56,258 nucleotides of DNA. Origin: JBBDXS01 sp040902195 (GTDB lineage: Bacteria; Chloroflexota; Dehalococcoidia; DSTF01; RBG-16-68-14). Positions within the stretch are counted from its first letter, which is position 1. Each line of letters begins with the position of its first letter. The translations under genes were made by a program, and so were the position numbers. The DNA lies in contig JBBDXS010000021.1 of assembly GCA_040902195.1 (NCBI GenBank), positions 1 to 56,258 on the forward strand. The letters are read 5' to 3'. Under the pieces are notes generated by a model. It saw only the letters and a list, made by a program, of their open reading frames with translations, had not been told where the DNA came from and made no database searches. Below, in pieces: positions 48,662 to 56,258 of the stretch.

Positions 48662-50230
48662 ATGGGAAGAAAGATCCTCTTCATCACCACCGACCAGCAA
48701 CGCTACGACGCGCTCGCCTGCAACGGCGGCCTCGTCGCGCGCACGCCCGTCGTCGATCAGCTCGCCGCCACCGGCATAAACTACCGCCGCGCCAACAACC
48801 AGAACGTCGTCTGCATGCCCGCGCGGTCGAGCATGATCACCGGCCAGTACGTGCGCACGCACGGCGTCTACGCGAACGGCGTGCCGCTCCCCGAAGACGC
48901 GCCCAGCGTCGCGGCCTACCTGCACGAGAAGGCCGGCTATCGCACCGCGCTGCTCGGCAAAGCGCACTTCCAGCCCGCGTTCGACCTCGCCGGCCGCTGG
49001 CTCGAGAACCGCATGGCGCGCGACGGATCGACCGGCCCCTATCGCGGTTTCGAGCACCTCGAGCTGGCCATGCACGGCCCGCAGCCCATGTGGCACTACG
49101 GCAAGTGGCTCGCCGACAACCATCCCGGCTACGTCACCGGCTTCTACCAGCTCTTCACGGCGAAGGGCCTCAACGAAGAAGGCGGCGGCGACACCGAAGC
49201 GCCGGAGGTCAAGTTCAACCCGCTCCCCCGCGAGTACTACCACACCGACTGGGTCGCCGACCGCACCATCGCGTACCTCGACTCGCTCGATCCGGCGGAG
49301 GACTGGTTCGTCTGGATGAGCTTTCCCGACCCGCACCATCCCTGGGACCCGCCCGAGTCCGAGCTCAGCCGCGTCAACTGGCGCGACCTCGATCTGCCCG
49401 CCGCCCACCCCGGCAGCGTCGACAAGTGCATCGAAGTGCTCGCGCAGAAGCCCGCCCACTGGCTCGCCTACTACGAAGGCCGCTATCGCAACCTCGAGGG
49501 TGGTCCGGCGCGCTTCGTGCCCAAGCTCATGACGCACGATCAGGTCCGCGAAGTAAACGCGATGACCCACATCCAGAACGAGCTCATCGATGAGGCATGC
49601 GGGCGCGTGCTCAAGCGCGTCGCCGAGCGTGGCTGGGGCGCGGACACGGACGTCTTCTTCACCACCGACCATGGTGAGCTACAAGGCGACTTCGGCCTGC
49701 TCTTCAAGGGCCCCTACCACTGCGACGCGCTCATGCATATCCCGATGGTCTGGCGTCCCGCGCCCTCCGCCAACGTCCCGCCCGCCGGCGTCTCGGACCC
49801 CGTGGGCCAGGTCGACCTCGCTCCGACGTTCTGCGAGATCGCCGGCCTCCCGCCCGCCGAGTGGATGCAGGGCAAGGCGCTCCCGAAAACGTCCGGCGCC
49901 GGTCACGAGCGCATGATCACAGAATGGGACAGCCAGTTTCCCAACATCGGCTTCCACCTGCGCTCGATCTACCGCGACGGTTTCACGTGTACCGCCTACG
50001 AACCGAGCACGCGCACGCCGACAGGCATCGACGGCCCCCGCCGCCCGGTCGATATCGTCTACGACGGCTCGGAAGGCGAGCTCTACGATCACGCCGCCGA
50101 CCCGTACCAGTGGCGCAACCTCTGGGACGACCCCGCCTACGCCGCGCGCAAGGCCGATCTCATCGCCGACCTCTACGACAACATGCCGCCCGCCCGTGCA
50201 CCCACCCTCTCCGCCGAAGCGCCAACCTAG
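48662..50230 (+). CDS. Sulfatase (formylglycine-type)
   Basis: Hydrolyses sulfate esters. The 522-residue alkaline-phosphatase-fold enzyme starts ILFITTDQQRYDAL with metal-binding aspartates, has the formylglycine motif C51-M-P-A-R followed by SSMITG, and the later metal site TTDHGE. No signal peptide, so probably cytoplasmic. A formylglycine-generating enzyme would be needed and is not in the window. The C-terminal EGELYDHAADPYQWRNLWDDP is typical. Start: ATG at 48662, preceded by GAGG and AGAGAGG. Confidence 0.93.
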   Translation: MGRKILFITTDQQRYDALACNGGLVARTPVVDQLAATGINYRRANNQNVVCMPARSSMITGQYVRTHGVYANGVPLPEDAPSVAAYLHEKAGYRTALLGKAHFQPAFDLAGRWLENRMARDGSTGPYRGFEHLELAMHGPQPMWHYGKWLADNHPGYVTGFYQLFTAKGLNEEGGGDTEAPEVKFNPLPREYYHTDWVADRTIAYLDSLDPAEDWFVWMSFPDPHHPWDPPESELSRVNWRDLDLPAAHPGSVDKCIEVLAQKPAHWLAYYEGRYRNLEGGPARFVPKLMTHDQVREVNAMTHIQNELIDEACGRVLKRVAERGWGADTDVFFTTDHGELQGDFGLLFKGPYHCDALMHIPMVWRPAPSANVPPAGVSDPVGQVDLAPTFCEIAGLPPAEWMQGKALPKTSGAGHERMITEWDSQFPNIGFHLRSIYRDGFTCTAYEPSTRTPTGIDGPRRPVDIVYDGSEGELYDHAADPYQWRNLWDDPAYAARKADLIADLYDNMPPARAPTLSAEAPT

Positions 50231-50236
50231 CTGGGA

Positions 50237-50257
50237 TGTAACGCATTGCGTTACAAT
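50237..50257 (+). promoter_or_regulatory. brnTA operator and -10 box
   Basis: A perfect palindrome TGTAACGCA-T-TGCGTTACA (50237-50255) overlaps TACAAT (50252-50257). AGGAGG follows directly. This is a typical site for autorepression by the antitoxin or complex. Confidence 0.75.
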
Positions 50258-50268
50258 AGGAGGCTGGC

Positions 50269-50553
50269 ATGCCGTACGTGCGGCGTCTGACCTGGGATGC
50301 GTGGAACGTCTCTCACATCCTGCGCCACGGTGTCAGCCCAGACGAAGTCGAAGAAGTGTGCAACGGCCAGCACGTAGTCCGTGAGACGTACCAACGGAGA
50401 CTCATCCTGATCGGTCCCACGCTCGCCCGCCGCATGCTTTCTGTGGTCCTCGAGCCGGAGGCTGGCCAGGGAGATGCGTACTATCCGGTGACCGCGCGGC
50501 CGGCCAGCCGAAGGGAACGCCGGATCTACCGGGACGAGAAGGGAATTTCCTGA
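50269..50553 (+). CDS. brnT: BrnT-like toxin
   Basis: A 94-residue protein with the BrnT pattern: a tryptophan-led start (LTWDAWNVSHILRHGVSPDEVEEV), a central RRLILIGPT..RRMLSVV strand pair, and a C-terminal TARPASRRERRIYR. BrnT toxins are RelE-fold ribonucleases. Start: ATG with AGGAGG 5 nt upstream. It precedes the antitoxin gene by 1 nt, and the operator palindrome lies directly upstream. Confidence 0.8.
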   Translation: MPYVRRLTWDAWNVSHILRHGVSPDEVEEVCNGQHVVRETYQRRLILIGPTLARRMLSVVLEPEAGQGDAYYPVTARPASRRERRIYRDEKGIS

Positions 50554-50554
50554 G

Positions 50555-50878
50555 ATGGCTACGACAAGAAAGCCAAGGTCCAAAAGCCGCGTCCCCGAGT
50601 TTGCCAGCCGGGAAGAGGAGGCGAAGTTCTGGGACACGCACGACATAGCCGACTTCTGGGAGGAGCTAAAGCCAGTGCGCGCGCGCTTCGCCAGGCAGCT
50701 TTCGGAAGGGATCACGATCCGTCTGGACGCTGATACGCTATCGGAACTCCGCTCCATTGCCGGAGAACGAGGCATAGGGCCCACGACACTGGCGAGAATG
50801 TGGATCCTCGAACACCTACGCAAGGAGCGGCCAACGCGTGAAAGGAAGGGTCGCCGGTCCCATGCTTCCGCTCGATGA
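50555..50878 (+). CDS. brnA: BrnA/CopG-type antitoxin
   Basis: A 107-residue protein with the antitoxin layout: an acidic toxin-binding segment (FASREEEAKFWDTHDIADFWEEL) and a ribbon-helix-helix domain (ITIRLDADTLSELRSIAGERGIGPTTLARMWILEHL), ending in a basic tail. It should neutralise BrnT and repress the operon at 50237-50255. It overlaps the start of the next gene by 17 nt. Confidence 0.82.
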   Translation: MATTRKPRSKSRVPEFASREEEAKFWDTHDIADFWEELKPVRARFARQLSEGITIRLDADTLSELRSIAGERGIGPTTLARMWILEHLRKERPTRERKGRRSHASAR

Positions 50879-51308
50879 CCCCGTCGTCGCCGGGCTCCTC
50901 GATCCCGCGCAGCCCAACCTCGCGCGCATCGCCTACATCGGCCTCGACGGCCGCCCGCGCGTCGTCCCGATCTGGTTCCTCTACCGGAATGATGCCTTCG
51001 TCATGGTCACCGGCCCCAAGGCCGAGAAGGTGCCCGCCATCGAGAAGAACGGTGCCGTCGCCCTCACCATCGATTCGTCCACGCCGCCATACCATGCGCT
51101 GCTGATCAACGGCGACGCCACCGTGGAGCACACCGACGGCATGGCCGCCGAGTACCCGGACCTCGCGCGCCGCTACCTCGGCCCCGCCGCCGACGCCTAC
51201 CTCGCCTCGATGCAGTCGCGCGTGAAAGAGCAGCGCCGCATCACCGTCCGCCCCCGCTCCCACAACATCCTCGATTTCCAGAAGCGCTTCCCGAAAAGCC
51301 TGCGGTAA
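50862..51308 (+). CDS. PPOX-class flavin-barrel protein
   Basis: A 148-residue split-barrel flavoprotein of the pyridoxamine-oxidase/F420-dependent superfamily: NLARIAYIGLDGRPRVVPIWFLYRNDAFVMVTGPKAEKVPAIEKNG, then VTVRPRSHNILDF-like C-terminus. F420 or FMN is the likely cofactor. I chose the ATG at 50862. A GTG at 50838 would add eight residues. It may be cotranscribed with the antitoxin by overlap. Confidence 0.83.
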   Translation: MLPLDDPVVAGLLDPAQPNLARIAYIGLDGRPRVVPIWFLYRNDAFVMVTGPKAEKVPAIEKNGAVALTIDSSTPPYHALLINGDATVEHTDGMAAEYPDLARRYLGPAADAYLASMQSRVKEQRRITVRPRSHNILDFQKRFPKSLR

Positions 51309-51373
51309 CAAGCAGGGCAGCAAAGACGTAGCGTTCCACTGGATCGTCGCGTCTATTGCAGGTGAGCTCGTTG

Positions 51374-51467
51374 CCGGGGGAGTGCAGAGGGGGCGGAGCC
51401 CCTTCTGCCGGGGGTCTGGGGGTGTCCCCCAGCTTCCAAACTTTTCTGGGTGGGCGGGTGGGAAGGA
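51374..51467 (+). repeat. Palindrome-G4 element
   Basis: CAGAGGGGGC/GCCCCTTCTG palindrome, then CTGGGGGTG/CCCCCAG, then GGGTGGGCGGGTGGG (51448-51462). It fills most of the 247-bp gap before the HigA-like gene. Confidence 0.8.
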
Positions 51468-51555
51468 AGACGCAACTATTCCAAGAGAATGGGACGCCTC
51501 TTGTTTCGATGGACTATCATGATGAGGTTGTTGGCTCTGGGGGTGAGCCATCACT

Positions 51556-51867
51556 ATGGTGACTAGAACAGCACGGCGAATGACATCGGATCTCTCAATT
51601 CACCCAGGCGAGTTCTTGGCGGAGGAGTTCCAGGTTCGCGGCATGACGCAACGCGAGCTCGCACGTCAGCTCGGCCGGCCGGAGCAAGTCGTCAGCGAGA
51701 TCGTCAACGGTAAGAAGGGAATCACGGCGGAGACCGCACTCGGCCTCGAGAGCGTCTTGGGAGCATCTGCTGACTTTTGGCTCGGCCTGCAGATGACCTA
51801 CGAACTCGCCAAAGCCCGACGTCGCCGTACGCGATCGCGCACTCGGCGCAAATCGCGCTCTGGCTAA
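51556..51867 (+). CDS. higA: HigA-like antitoxin (XRE family), orphan
   Basis: A 103-residue helix-turn-helix protein: IHPGEFLAEEF, then GMTQRELARQLGRPEQVVSEIVNGKKGITAETAL, then ASADFWLGLQMTYELAKAR, the HigA addiction-module signature. The C-terminus has an extra Arg/Ser-rich tail. No HigB toxin is adjacent: upstream is a repeat region and downstream a convergent nuclease. It may be a leftover antitoxin or act on a distant toxin. Confidence 0.87.
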   Translation: MVTRTARRMTSDLSIHPGEFLAEEFQVRGMTQRELARQLGRPEQVVSEIVNGKKGITAETALGLESVLGASADFWLGLQMTYELAKARRRRTRSRTRRKSRSG

Positions 51868-51911
51868 CTGCCGACTTCTAACCGCGAACTGCGAGCACCC
51901 GGCTTCGAGGA

Positions 51912-52880
51912 TCACTCGGACAGGTTCGCAGGCGAATGATCTTGCGCGCGGAAGGCGTCCCACGCTCGGGCACTGGCTGATAGGTCGAGGTAGCGCTTCC
52001 GGAAGTCTCCCAGCCACTTGCGTTCCTCCGGCGTCTCCAATCCCCCCTGCCAAGCGTCCACGACTTCTCCCAACCGCCACTCAAGCAACGTACCGGCTGC
52101 GTCCGGATGCAAATGGGCCTGATAGGCGAGAAGGGCTATGGGGCAGGAAGCGTCCCGATCGTGGTAGAGCACGGCTGAAAACGCTTCCTGATGCGTAGCG
52201 TTGTCCTGGCGGAGCATCGCAAAGGCGAGCAGATGATTGCGCCAGAGCTGGTTAAAGAGCGGATTAGGAAACGCTGCTTCACAATCTCCCCGCCACCACC
52301 AGCCGTCCCGTTCCATCCAGCGGCTATAGCGCTCCTCAAAGGGATAGCCCTGCTTGGAAAAAGGTTCCGTAAGTTTCGTTTCTACACCCACGAAGCCGCG
52401 TGTCCCGTTCGGTAGCTCGTACTCAATGAATGCGTCGAAGGCTGTGGCATCGTTTAGGTGGAGAGCCTTGTTAGGGGCGTACTCCACTTCGACATTGGAT
52501 ACCTGTAGCTCCGCTGGTAGGCCCGGCAAGCGGCGAACCAGGCGCGTCGCCAGTTCCAAATCATCCGCCAGCGGGGCCCACAGGTTGAAGCACATCGGCT
52601 GGCTGCTTAGCATGTTCGCGCGCACCCTCTGCGGCTGAATCACGCCCCGCGTTTCGCGTAGCCGGCTCTCTACGCTTGTATGAATTGCAGGAGTCAAGAA
52701 GTTCCGACCCGCGCGAGCATCCTGAGGCGTTAGTTGGCTGCCGAGACGCACACCGTTCTTGCCGGGATACGGACCGGGCGGTACGCGCAAGAGGTGCCGC
52801 CGGTACCACGACTGGTGGAAACGCATCCGCGCAGCGAACGGCCCGTCGCGAGGCGCTACGTGCCTGCAGTCCGGCTCCAT
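51912..52880 (-). CDS. PD-(D/E)XK nuclease-like protein (PGN_0703-type)
   Basis: A 322-residue protein with a likely PD-(D/E)XK core: Asp in FDAFIEYEL and Glu-x-Lys in GVETKLTE, about 18 residues apart. Flanking blocks RFHQSWYR, MLSSQPMCFNLWAPL and RYSRWM match the putative restriction endonuclease group named PGN_0703. No methyltransferase is adjacent, so a restriction role is doubtful. The start is uncertain: the ATG at 52826 is equally plausible, and conserved sequence begins just there. Confidence 0.75.
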   Translation of the reverse strand: MEPDCRHVAPRDGPFAARMRFHQSWYRRHLLRVPPGPYPGKNGVRLGSQLTPQDARAGRNFLTPAIHTSVESRLRETRGVIQPQRVRANMLSSQPMCFNLWAPLADDLELATRLVRRLPGLPAELQVSNVEVEYAPNKALHLNDATAFDAFIEYELPNGTRGFVGVETKLTEPFSKQGYPFEERYSRWMERDGWWWRGDCEAAFPNPLFNQLWRNHLLAFAMLRQDNATHQEAFSAVLYHDRDASCPIALLAYQAHLHPDAAGTLLEWRLGEVVDAWQGGLETPEERKWLGDFRKRYLDLSASARAWDAFRAQDHSPANLSE

Positions 52881-52962
52881 GTCCGTGCGTGTCGATCCGC
52901 CTCCTGAACTCTCGATCGTTGGCCTCGCTGTCCGGTTATCCGTTTCCTATCCGTTGACAGCC

Positions 52963-54015
52963 CTACGTCCCTCGCATCGACCTTACACTCGACCCGTCCG
53001 CCACCATTAGGCCTGACCGCGCCAGCACCAGCACCTGCTGCCCGATCGCCTCGAAGCCCGGCCCCACCGTCCCGCCGCCGAGGAAGCGCGCGTGCATGTT
53101 CTCCAAAATCACCGCCAGCTTGAAGTGCGCCAGCACGATGTAAAAGTCGAGGTGGCTCAGGTCGCGGCCGCTGCGTTGCTCGTAGCGCGCCGACGCCTCC
53201 TGCCACGTCGGAAAGCCGGGCAGCGTGATCACGCCAGCGTTGCCAACAGCGGCCATCTGGTGCGCGCTGTCGCGGTCGCGCCAGTACATGCGCAGAATGC
53301 CCATGTCCGCCAGCGGGTCGCCCAGCGTCGACATCTCCCAGTCGAGCACCGCCGCGACGCGTCCCTCGTTGCTCACCATCGTGTTGTCCAGGCGGTAGTC
53401 GCCGTGCACGATCGTCGCTTCGCTCTCCGATGGGATGTTCGCGCGTATCCGCCGCTCGAGCTCGTCCAGCTCCGGTAGCTCGCGCGTCTTCACCTTCGCG
53501 AACTGCTCGCTAAAGCGGCGCACCTGCCGCTCGATGTACCCCTGCGCCTTCCCAAAGTCGCCCAGCCCCACCGACGCCGGGTCGATCGCGTGCAGCGCAG
53601 CCAGCACATCGATCAGCTCCTCGCCCAGCTTGCGCCGCTGCGCCTCGTCGAACTTCTTCTCGATCGCTTGCGGGTCGACCGGCACGATCCCCTCGACAAA
53701 CGACATGACGTAGAACGGCGCGCCGATGATCGACGCGTCGTCGCACAGCGCGAACGCCTCCGGCACCGGCACGTCCGTCTCGCGCAGCGCCGAGATCACA
53801 CGGAACTCGCGCGACATGTCGTGCGCCGTCGGCTGCACGTGCGAGAGGGGAGGGCGTCGCACCACCCAGCTCTGCCCGCCGTTGTGCACCCGATACGTAA
53901 TGTTCGAACGCCCGTGCCCGACGATCTCCGCCTCCAGCGCATCGACCGCCGCGACGCGCTCGCGGAACCACGGCACCAGCTTCTCCAGATCCAGACCAGG
54001 AGGCGAGTCGGACAT
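52963..54015 (-). CDS. Aminoglycoside-phosphotransferase-fold kinase, ACAD10/11-type
   Basis: A 350-residue kinase-like protein with GHGRSNITYRV, Brenner motif HGDYRLDN and metal motif VLDWEM. This branch of the APH fold is fused to an acyl-CoA dehydrogenase in animal ACAD10/ACAD11, where it phosphorylates 4-hydroxyacyl-CoA. An acyl-CoA dehydrogenase gene (54961-56187) lies nearby, divergently oriented. The role in 4-hydroxy acid breakdown is inferred. The 5' end is flanked by a truncated copy of its own start (54208-54293). Confidence 0.88.
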   Translation of the reverse strand: MSDSPPGLDLEKLVPWFRERVAAVDALEAEIVGHGRSNITYRVHNGGQSWVVRRPPLSHVQPTAHDMSREFRVISALRETDVPVPEAFALCDDASIIGAPFYVMSFVEGIVPVDPQAIEKKFDEAQRRKLGEELIDVLAALHAIDPASVGLGDFGKAQGYIERQVRRFSEQFAKVKTRELPELDELERRIRANIPSESEATIVHGDYRLDNTMVSNEGRVAAVLDWEMSTLGDPLADMGILRMYWRDRDSAHQMAAVGNAGVITLPGFPTWQEASARYEQRSGRDLSHLDFYIVLAHFKLAVILENMHARFLGGGTVGPGFEAIGQQVLVLARSGLMVADGSSVRSMRGT

Positions 54016-54044
54016 CTATTCTTCCCTCATGCGCGTGACCGTGA

Positions 54045-54174
54045 GTGCAGAGGGGCGGGCCCCGGCGCCTGCCCTCGAGCGAAGCGAAGGGCCGGGGGGT
54101 CCGGGGGCCTGTCCTCGAGCGAAGCGAAGGAGTGTCCCCCCAGAAACAACCTTACTCGGGCGGGTGGGTGGGAA
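54045..54174 (+). repeat. Palindrome-G4 element with 54-bp repeat
   Basis: Begins with the 54-bp sequence shared with 46567-46620, then a second CTCGAGCGAAGCGAAGG fragment, then GGGCGGGTGGGTGGG. Confidence 0.85.
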
Positions 54175-54207
54175 GAAGAGAACGCATCTTGGCGCTCATC
54201 GATAGGT

Positions 54208-54293
54208 GCGGCCAGCGCATCGACCGCCGCGACGCGCTCGCGGAACCACGGCACCAGTTTCTCCAGGTCTAGACCAGGAGACGATTCGGTCAT
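54208..54293 (-). pseudogene. Truncated 5' copy of the APH-type kinase gene
   Basis: From the ATG at 54293 it encodes about 28 residues nearly matching the start of the neighbouring kinase (SSPGLDLEKLVPWFRERVAA), then runs into repeat sequence. Confidence 0.85.
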
Positions 54294-54318
54294 GATGCGT
54301 TCCGCGATCGTAGCCGGA

Positions 54319-54404
54319 GGTGCAGGGGGCTGGAGCCCCCGGCCGGGGGGGCTGGGGGGGGTGCCCCCCACAAAAACAACCATACACGGGCGGGTGGGTG
54401 GGAA
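54319..54404 (+). repeat. Palindrome-G4 element
   Basis: GTGCAGGGGGC, GGGGGC/GCCCCC palindromes, A-rich spacer, then GGGCGGGTGGGTGGG (54388-54402). Confidence 0.8.
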
Positions 54405-54439
54405 GTGAGACGCATCTTTCGCTTTTCGAAACGCGGGCG

Positions 54440-54763
54440 CTACCCCGCTGGCTTGTACCCCGTCCCACCGGCCTTCTTCATCGCCTCCACCGCCTCGCCC
54501 GCCGTCAGCAACGGCGTCGTCTTGATGCCGCGCAACGCCCCGCCCGCCGCGAACGCGATCGCCAGCCCCGCGGCCGACGCGTTGTCCGGCAACTCCGCGA
54601 TGATCACGATGTCGTACTCGCCGAACGCGTAGTAGCCCGCTTCGATCTTGCCGCCGGCCTTCTCGACCGTCGGCCGCACCGCCTCGATGCGGTCCTGCGG
54701 GCTCTTCACCAGCGCCGCCCAGCCTGCGGCCGTGTACCCAACCTCGATCATGTAGTGCGGCAT
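54440..54763 (-). CDS. GYD-domain protein
   Basis: A 107-residue ferredoxin-like-fold protein of the GYD family: MPHYMIEVGYTAAGWAALVKSPQDR, the FGEYDIVIIAELPD block and a C-terminal TTPLLTAGEAVEAMKKA. Members are small proteins of unknown role. The ATG at 54763 has AAGGAG 7 nt upstream. It lies between the kinase and the acyl-CoA dehydrogenase. Confidence 0.9.
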   Translation of the reverse strand: MPHYMIEVGYTAAGWAALVKSPQDRIEAVRPTVEKAGGKIEAGYYAFGEYDIVIIAELPDNASAAGLAIAFAAGGALRGIKTTPLLTAGEAVEAMKKAGGTGYKPAG

Positions 54764-54878
54764 CCTTGGACTCCTTCCAGCTAGAGCCTCGGCTCGGTTC
54801 TAGGTTCTTGCTTCTGCGCGCCGCTGGGCGCGCGTGGTTCTAGGTTCTCGGTTCTGGCGCGCCCCGGCGCGCCGTGGC

Positions 54879-54907
54879 GTGACATTATATACGTTCCCGT
54901 CTACAAT
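54879..54907 (+). promoter_or_regulatory. Promoter of the acyl-CoA dehydrogenase gene
   Basis: GTGACA (54879-54884), 17 bp, TACAAT (54902-54907). The region upstream (54800-54870) is made of GGTTCTAGGTTCT and GGCGCGCC repeats. Confidence 0.65.
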
Positions 54908-54960
54908 GTGGCGCGAGCCCCGGCTCCCCTACGCTTCGACTATCGCTCAGGAGGCACCCC

Positions 54961-56187
54961 ATGGCCATCGACTTTACACTCCCCGCAGAAGTGGAAGACG
55001 TCCGCAAGCGCGTCCGCACCTTTATGGACGCCGAGGTGCGCCCCGTCGCCGACAGCCTCACGCGCGACGGCGCCGACCGCCGCCGCTACGTCGAGGAGAT
55101 CGTCAAGCTGCGCGGCCGCGCCCAGGAGCTCAAGCTCTGGAACCCCCACCTCCCGGCCGAGTGGGACGGCATGGGCCTCGGCGCCACCGCCATGGCCTTC
55201 GTCTCCGCCGAGGCAGCCCGCGTCGGCGGCATCGGCCCCTACATTCTCAATGCGCAGGCCCCCGACGAAGGCAACATGCACACGCTCTTCCACTGGGCCA
55301 CGCCCGAGCAGGCCGAGAAGTACCTCCGCCCGCTCTCGAAGGGCCGCAGCCGCTCCTGCTTCGCCATGACCGAGCCCGAAGTCTCCGGCTCCGACCCGAC
55401 CCTGATCCAGACGAAGGCCGTCAAGGACGGCGACGACTGGGTGATCAATGGCCACAAGTGGTTCATCTCCGGCGCGCACGGCGCTCAGTTTGCCATCCTC
55501 ATCGCCTGCACCGACCCCGACGCCGACCCGCCCCAGGCGCGTAACTCCGCCTTCCTCGTCGATCTCCCCGCCGAGGGCTGGGAGATCGTCCGCGACATCG
55601 ACACCATGGCCGGCCAGGGCAACCACTGCGAGATCAGCATCACCGACCTCCGCGTCCCCGCCGGCAACATGCTCGGCGGCCAGGGCGAGGGCCACAAGCT
55701 CGGCCAGTACCGTCTCGGCCCGGCGCGCCTCGCGCACTGCATGCGCTGGATCGGCCAGGCCGAAGTCGCCCTCGAGCTGCTCATCGACCGCGCGACGAAG
55801 CGCTACACCCACGGCTCCTACCTCGCCGACAAGCAGGCGATCCAGTGGATGATCGCCGACTCCGCGATGGAGCTCTACGCCGGCAAGCTCATGGTCCTGC
55901 ACGCCGCCTACAAGATCGAGAACAAGCTGGAGTTCCGGCAGGAAGTCTCGTTCGCGAAGCACCACGTCGCGAACGCCCTCTGGCGCATCGTCGACCGCGC
56001 GATCCAGGTGCACGGCGCCCTCGGCTACTCGATGGACACGCCGCTCGCCGACATGCTCAAGCACGCGCGTTCCGCCCGCCTCGTCGACGGCGCCGACGAA
56101 GTGCACCAGCAGACCATCGCGCGCAACGTCATCGCCGCCTACAAGAACGACGGCCGCACCTTCGCCGCGACGGGAGAGCTACTCTAG
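54961..56187 (+). CDS. Acyl-CoA dehydrogenase family protein (ACAD10/11-like)
   Basis: A 408-residue FAD-dependent dehydrogenase. Visible blocks are the N-terminal helical domain, CFAMTEPEVSGSDPTLIQT, the KWFISGA strand, LGPARLAHCMRWIG and the terminal DGADEVHQQTIARNV typical of the ACAD10/11 branch. Together with the APH-type kinase at 52963 it could process 4-hydroxyacyl-CoA by phosphorylation and phosphate removal. Start: ATG with AGGAGG 6 nt upstream. Confidence 0.92.
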   Translation: MAIDFTLPAEVEDVRKRVRTFMDAEVRPVADSLTRDGADRRRYVEEIVKLRGRAQELKLWNPHLPAEWDGMGLGATAMAFVSAEAARVGGIGPYILNAQAPDEGNMHTLFHWATPEQAEKYLRPLSKGRSRSCFAMTEPEVSGSDPTLIQTKAVKDGDDWVINGHKWFISGAHGAQFAILIACTDPDADPPQARNSAFLVDLPAEGWEIVRDIDTMAGQGNHCEISITDLRVPAGNMLGGQGEGHKLGQYRLGPARLAHCMRWIGQAEVALELLIDRATKRYTHGSYLADKQAIQWMIADSAMELYAGKLMVLHAAYKIENKLEFRQEVSFAKHHVANALWRIVDRAIQVHGALGYSMDTPLADMLKHARSARLVDGADEVHQQTIARNVIAAYKNDGRTFAATGELL

Positions 56188-56216
56188 TTCGTAGCTGGTC
56201 GCTAGTCGCTGGCAGG

Positions 56217-56258
56217 CCCTCACCCCCGTCCCCTCTCCCGCATGCGGGAGAGGGGCGA
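56217..56258. repeat. CCCTCACC-family repeat, cut by window end
   Basis: CCCTCACCCCCGTCCCCTCTCCC, GCATGC, GGGAGAGGGGCGA. Continues beyond the window. Confidence 0.75.

Larger units (their letters stand above)
54016..54439. other. Repeat region with gene fragment
   Basis: No intact gene in 424 bp. Contents in order: the 54-bp repeat (54045-54098), a G4 (GGGCGGGTGGGTGGG, 54158-54172), a fragment of the APH-type gene, a GGGGGC/GCCCCC palindrome and a second G4 (54388-54402). Confidence 0.8.

Overview
This is a GC-rich bacterial chromosome segment with densely packed genes on both strands. It has no rRNA, tRNA, CRISPR array or prophage that I can see. The gene set suggests a Chloroflexota bacterium, perhaps Dehalococcoidia or a relative, but that is inference and no marker gene here proves it. 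The evidence is a UPF0182 membrane protein, a DUF2207 protein with a Gly-rich tail, LemA next to an M48 protease, a CxxC zinc-ribbon protein, hydrolase-cyclase fusions, secreted dockerin-like proteins and very many interspersed palindromes.

Layout. 75-8700: a membrane protein coupled to a uracil-DNA glycosylase, a DinB-like protein, an alpha/beta hydrolase coupled to UPF0182, and two ferritin-like paralogues. 8964-12063: argC-argJ-argB for arginine synthesis. 12294-19045: nth, a zinc-ribbon protein, DUF2207, an RF-1-domain protein, a two-component system and a secreted helical protein. 19277-22509: a MoaD/ThiS-like carrier, a REP-associated tyrosine transposase (RAYT), a flavin-barrel protein, a NIL-domain protein and thrC. 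22709-29327: two tandem hydrolase-cyclase fusions, a DinB-like protein, a P450, LemA, M48 and a GNAT. 29478-34671: a lipoprotein, a small ORF with an intrinsic terminator in front of an ABC-2 transporter, and an operon of two GNATs and two methyltransferases. 34893-42586: an ImuB/DnaE2-type mutagenesis locus in which dnaE2 is split into a PHP gene and a polymerase gene. 43049-56187: lipoproteins, a haloalkane dehalogenase, a secreted protein, a sulfatase, BrnT/BrnA, an orphan HigA, a PD-(D/E)XK nuclease, and an APH-like kinase next to an acyl-CoA dehydrogenase.

The most unusual aspect is the repeat load. One family starts with GTAG followed by a hairpin whose stem sequence varies but stays paired, as in REP elements mobilised by RAYT transposases, and a RAYT gene is present. 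These elements sit between genes, at stop codons, and inside the reading frames of the RAYT itself, a cyclase and dnaE2. A second family (CCCTCACC...GGGTGAGGG) is read through in frame in both dnaE2 halves. A third couples a GC palindrome to a four-tract G-quadruplex motif. The split, repeat-laden dnaE2 and the RAYT/REP system are the best candidates for something not previously described.
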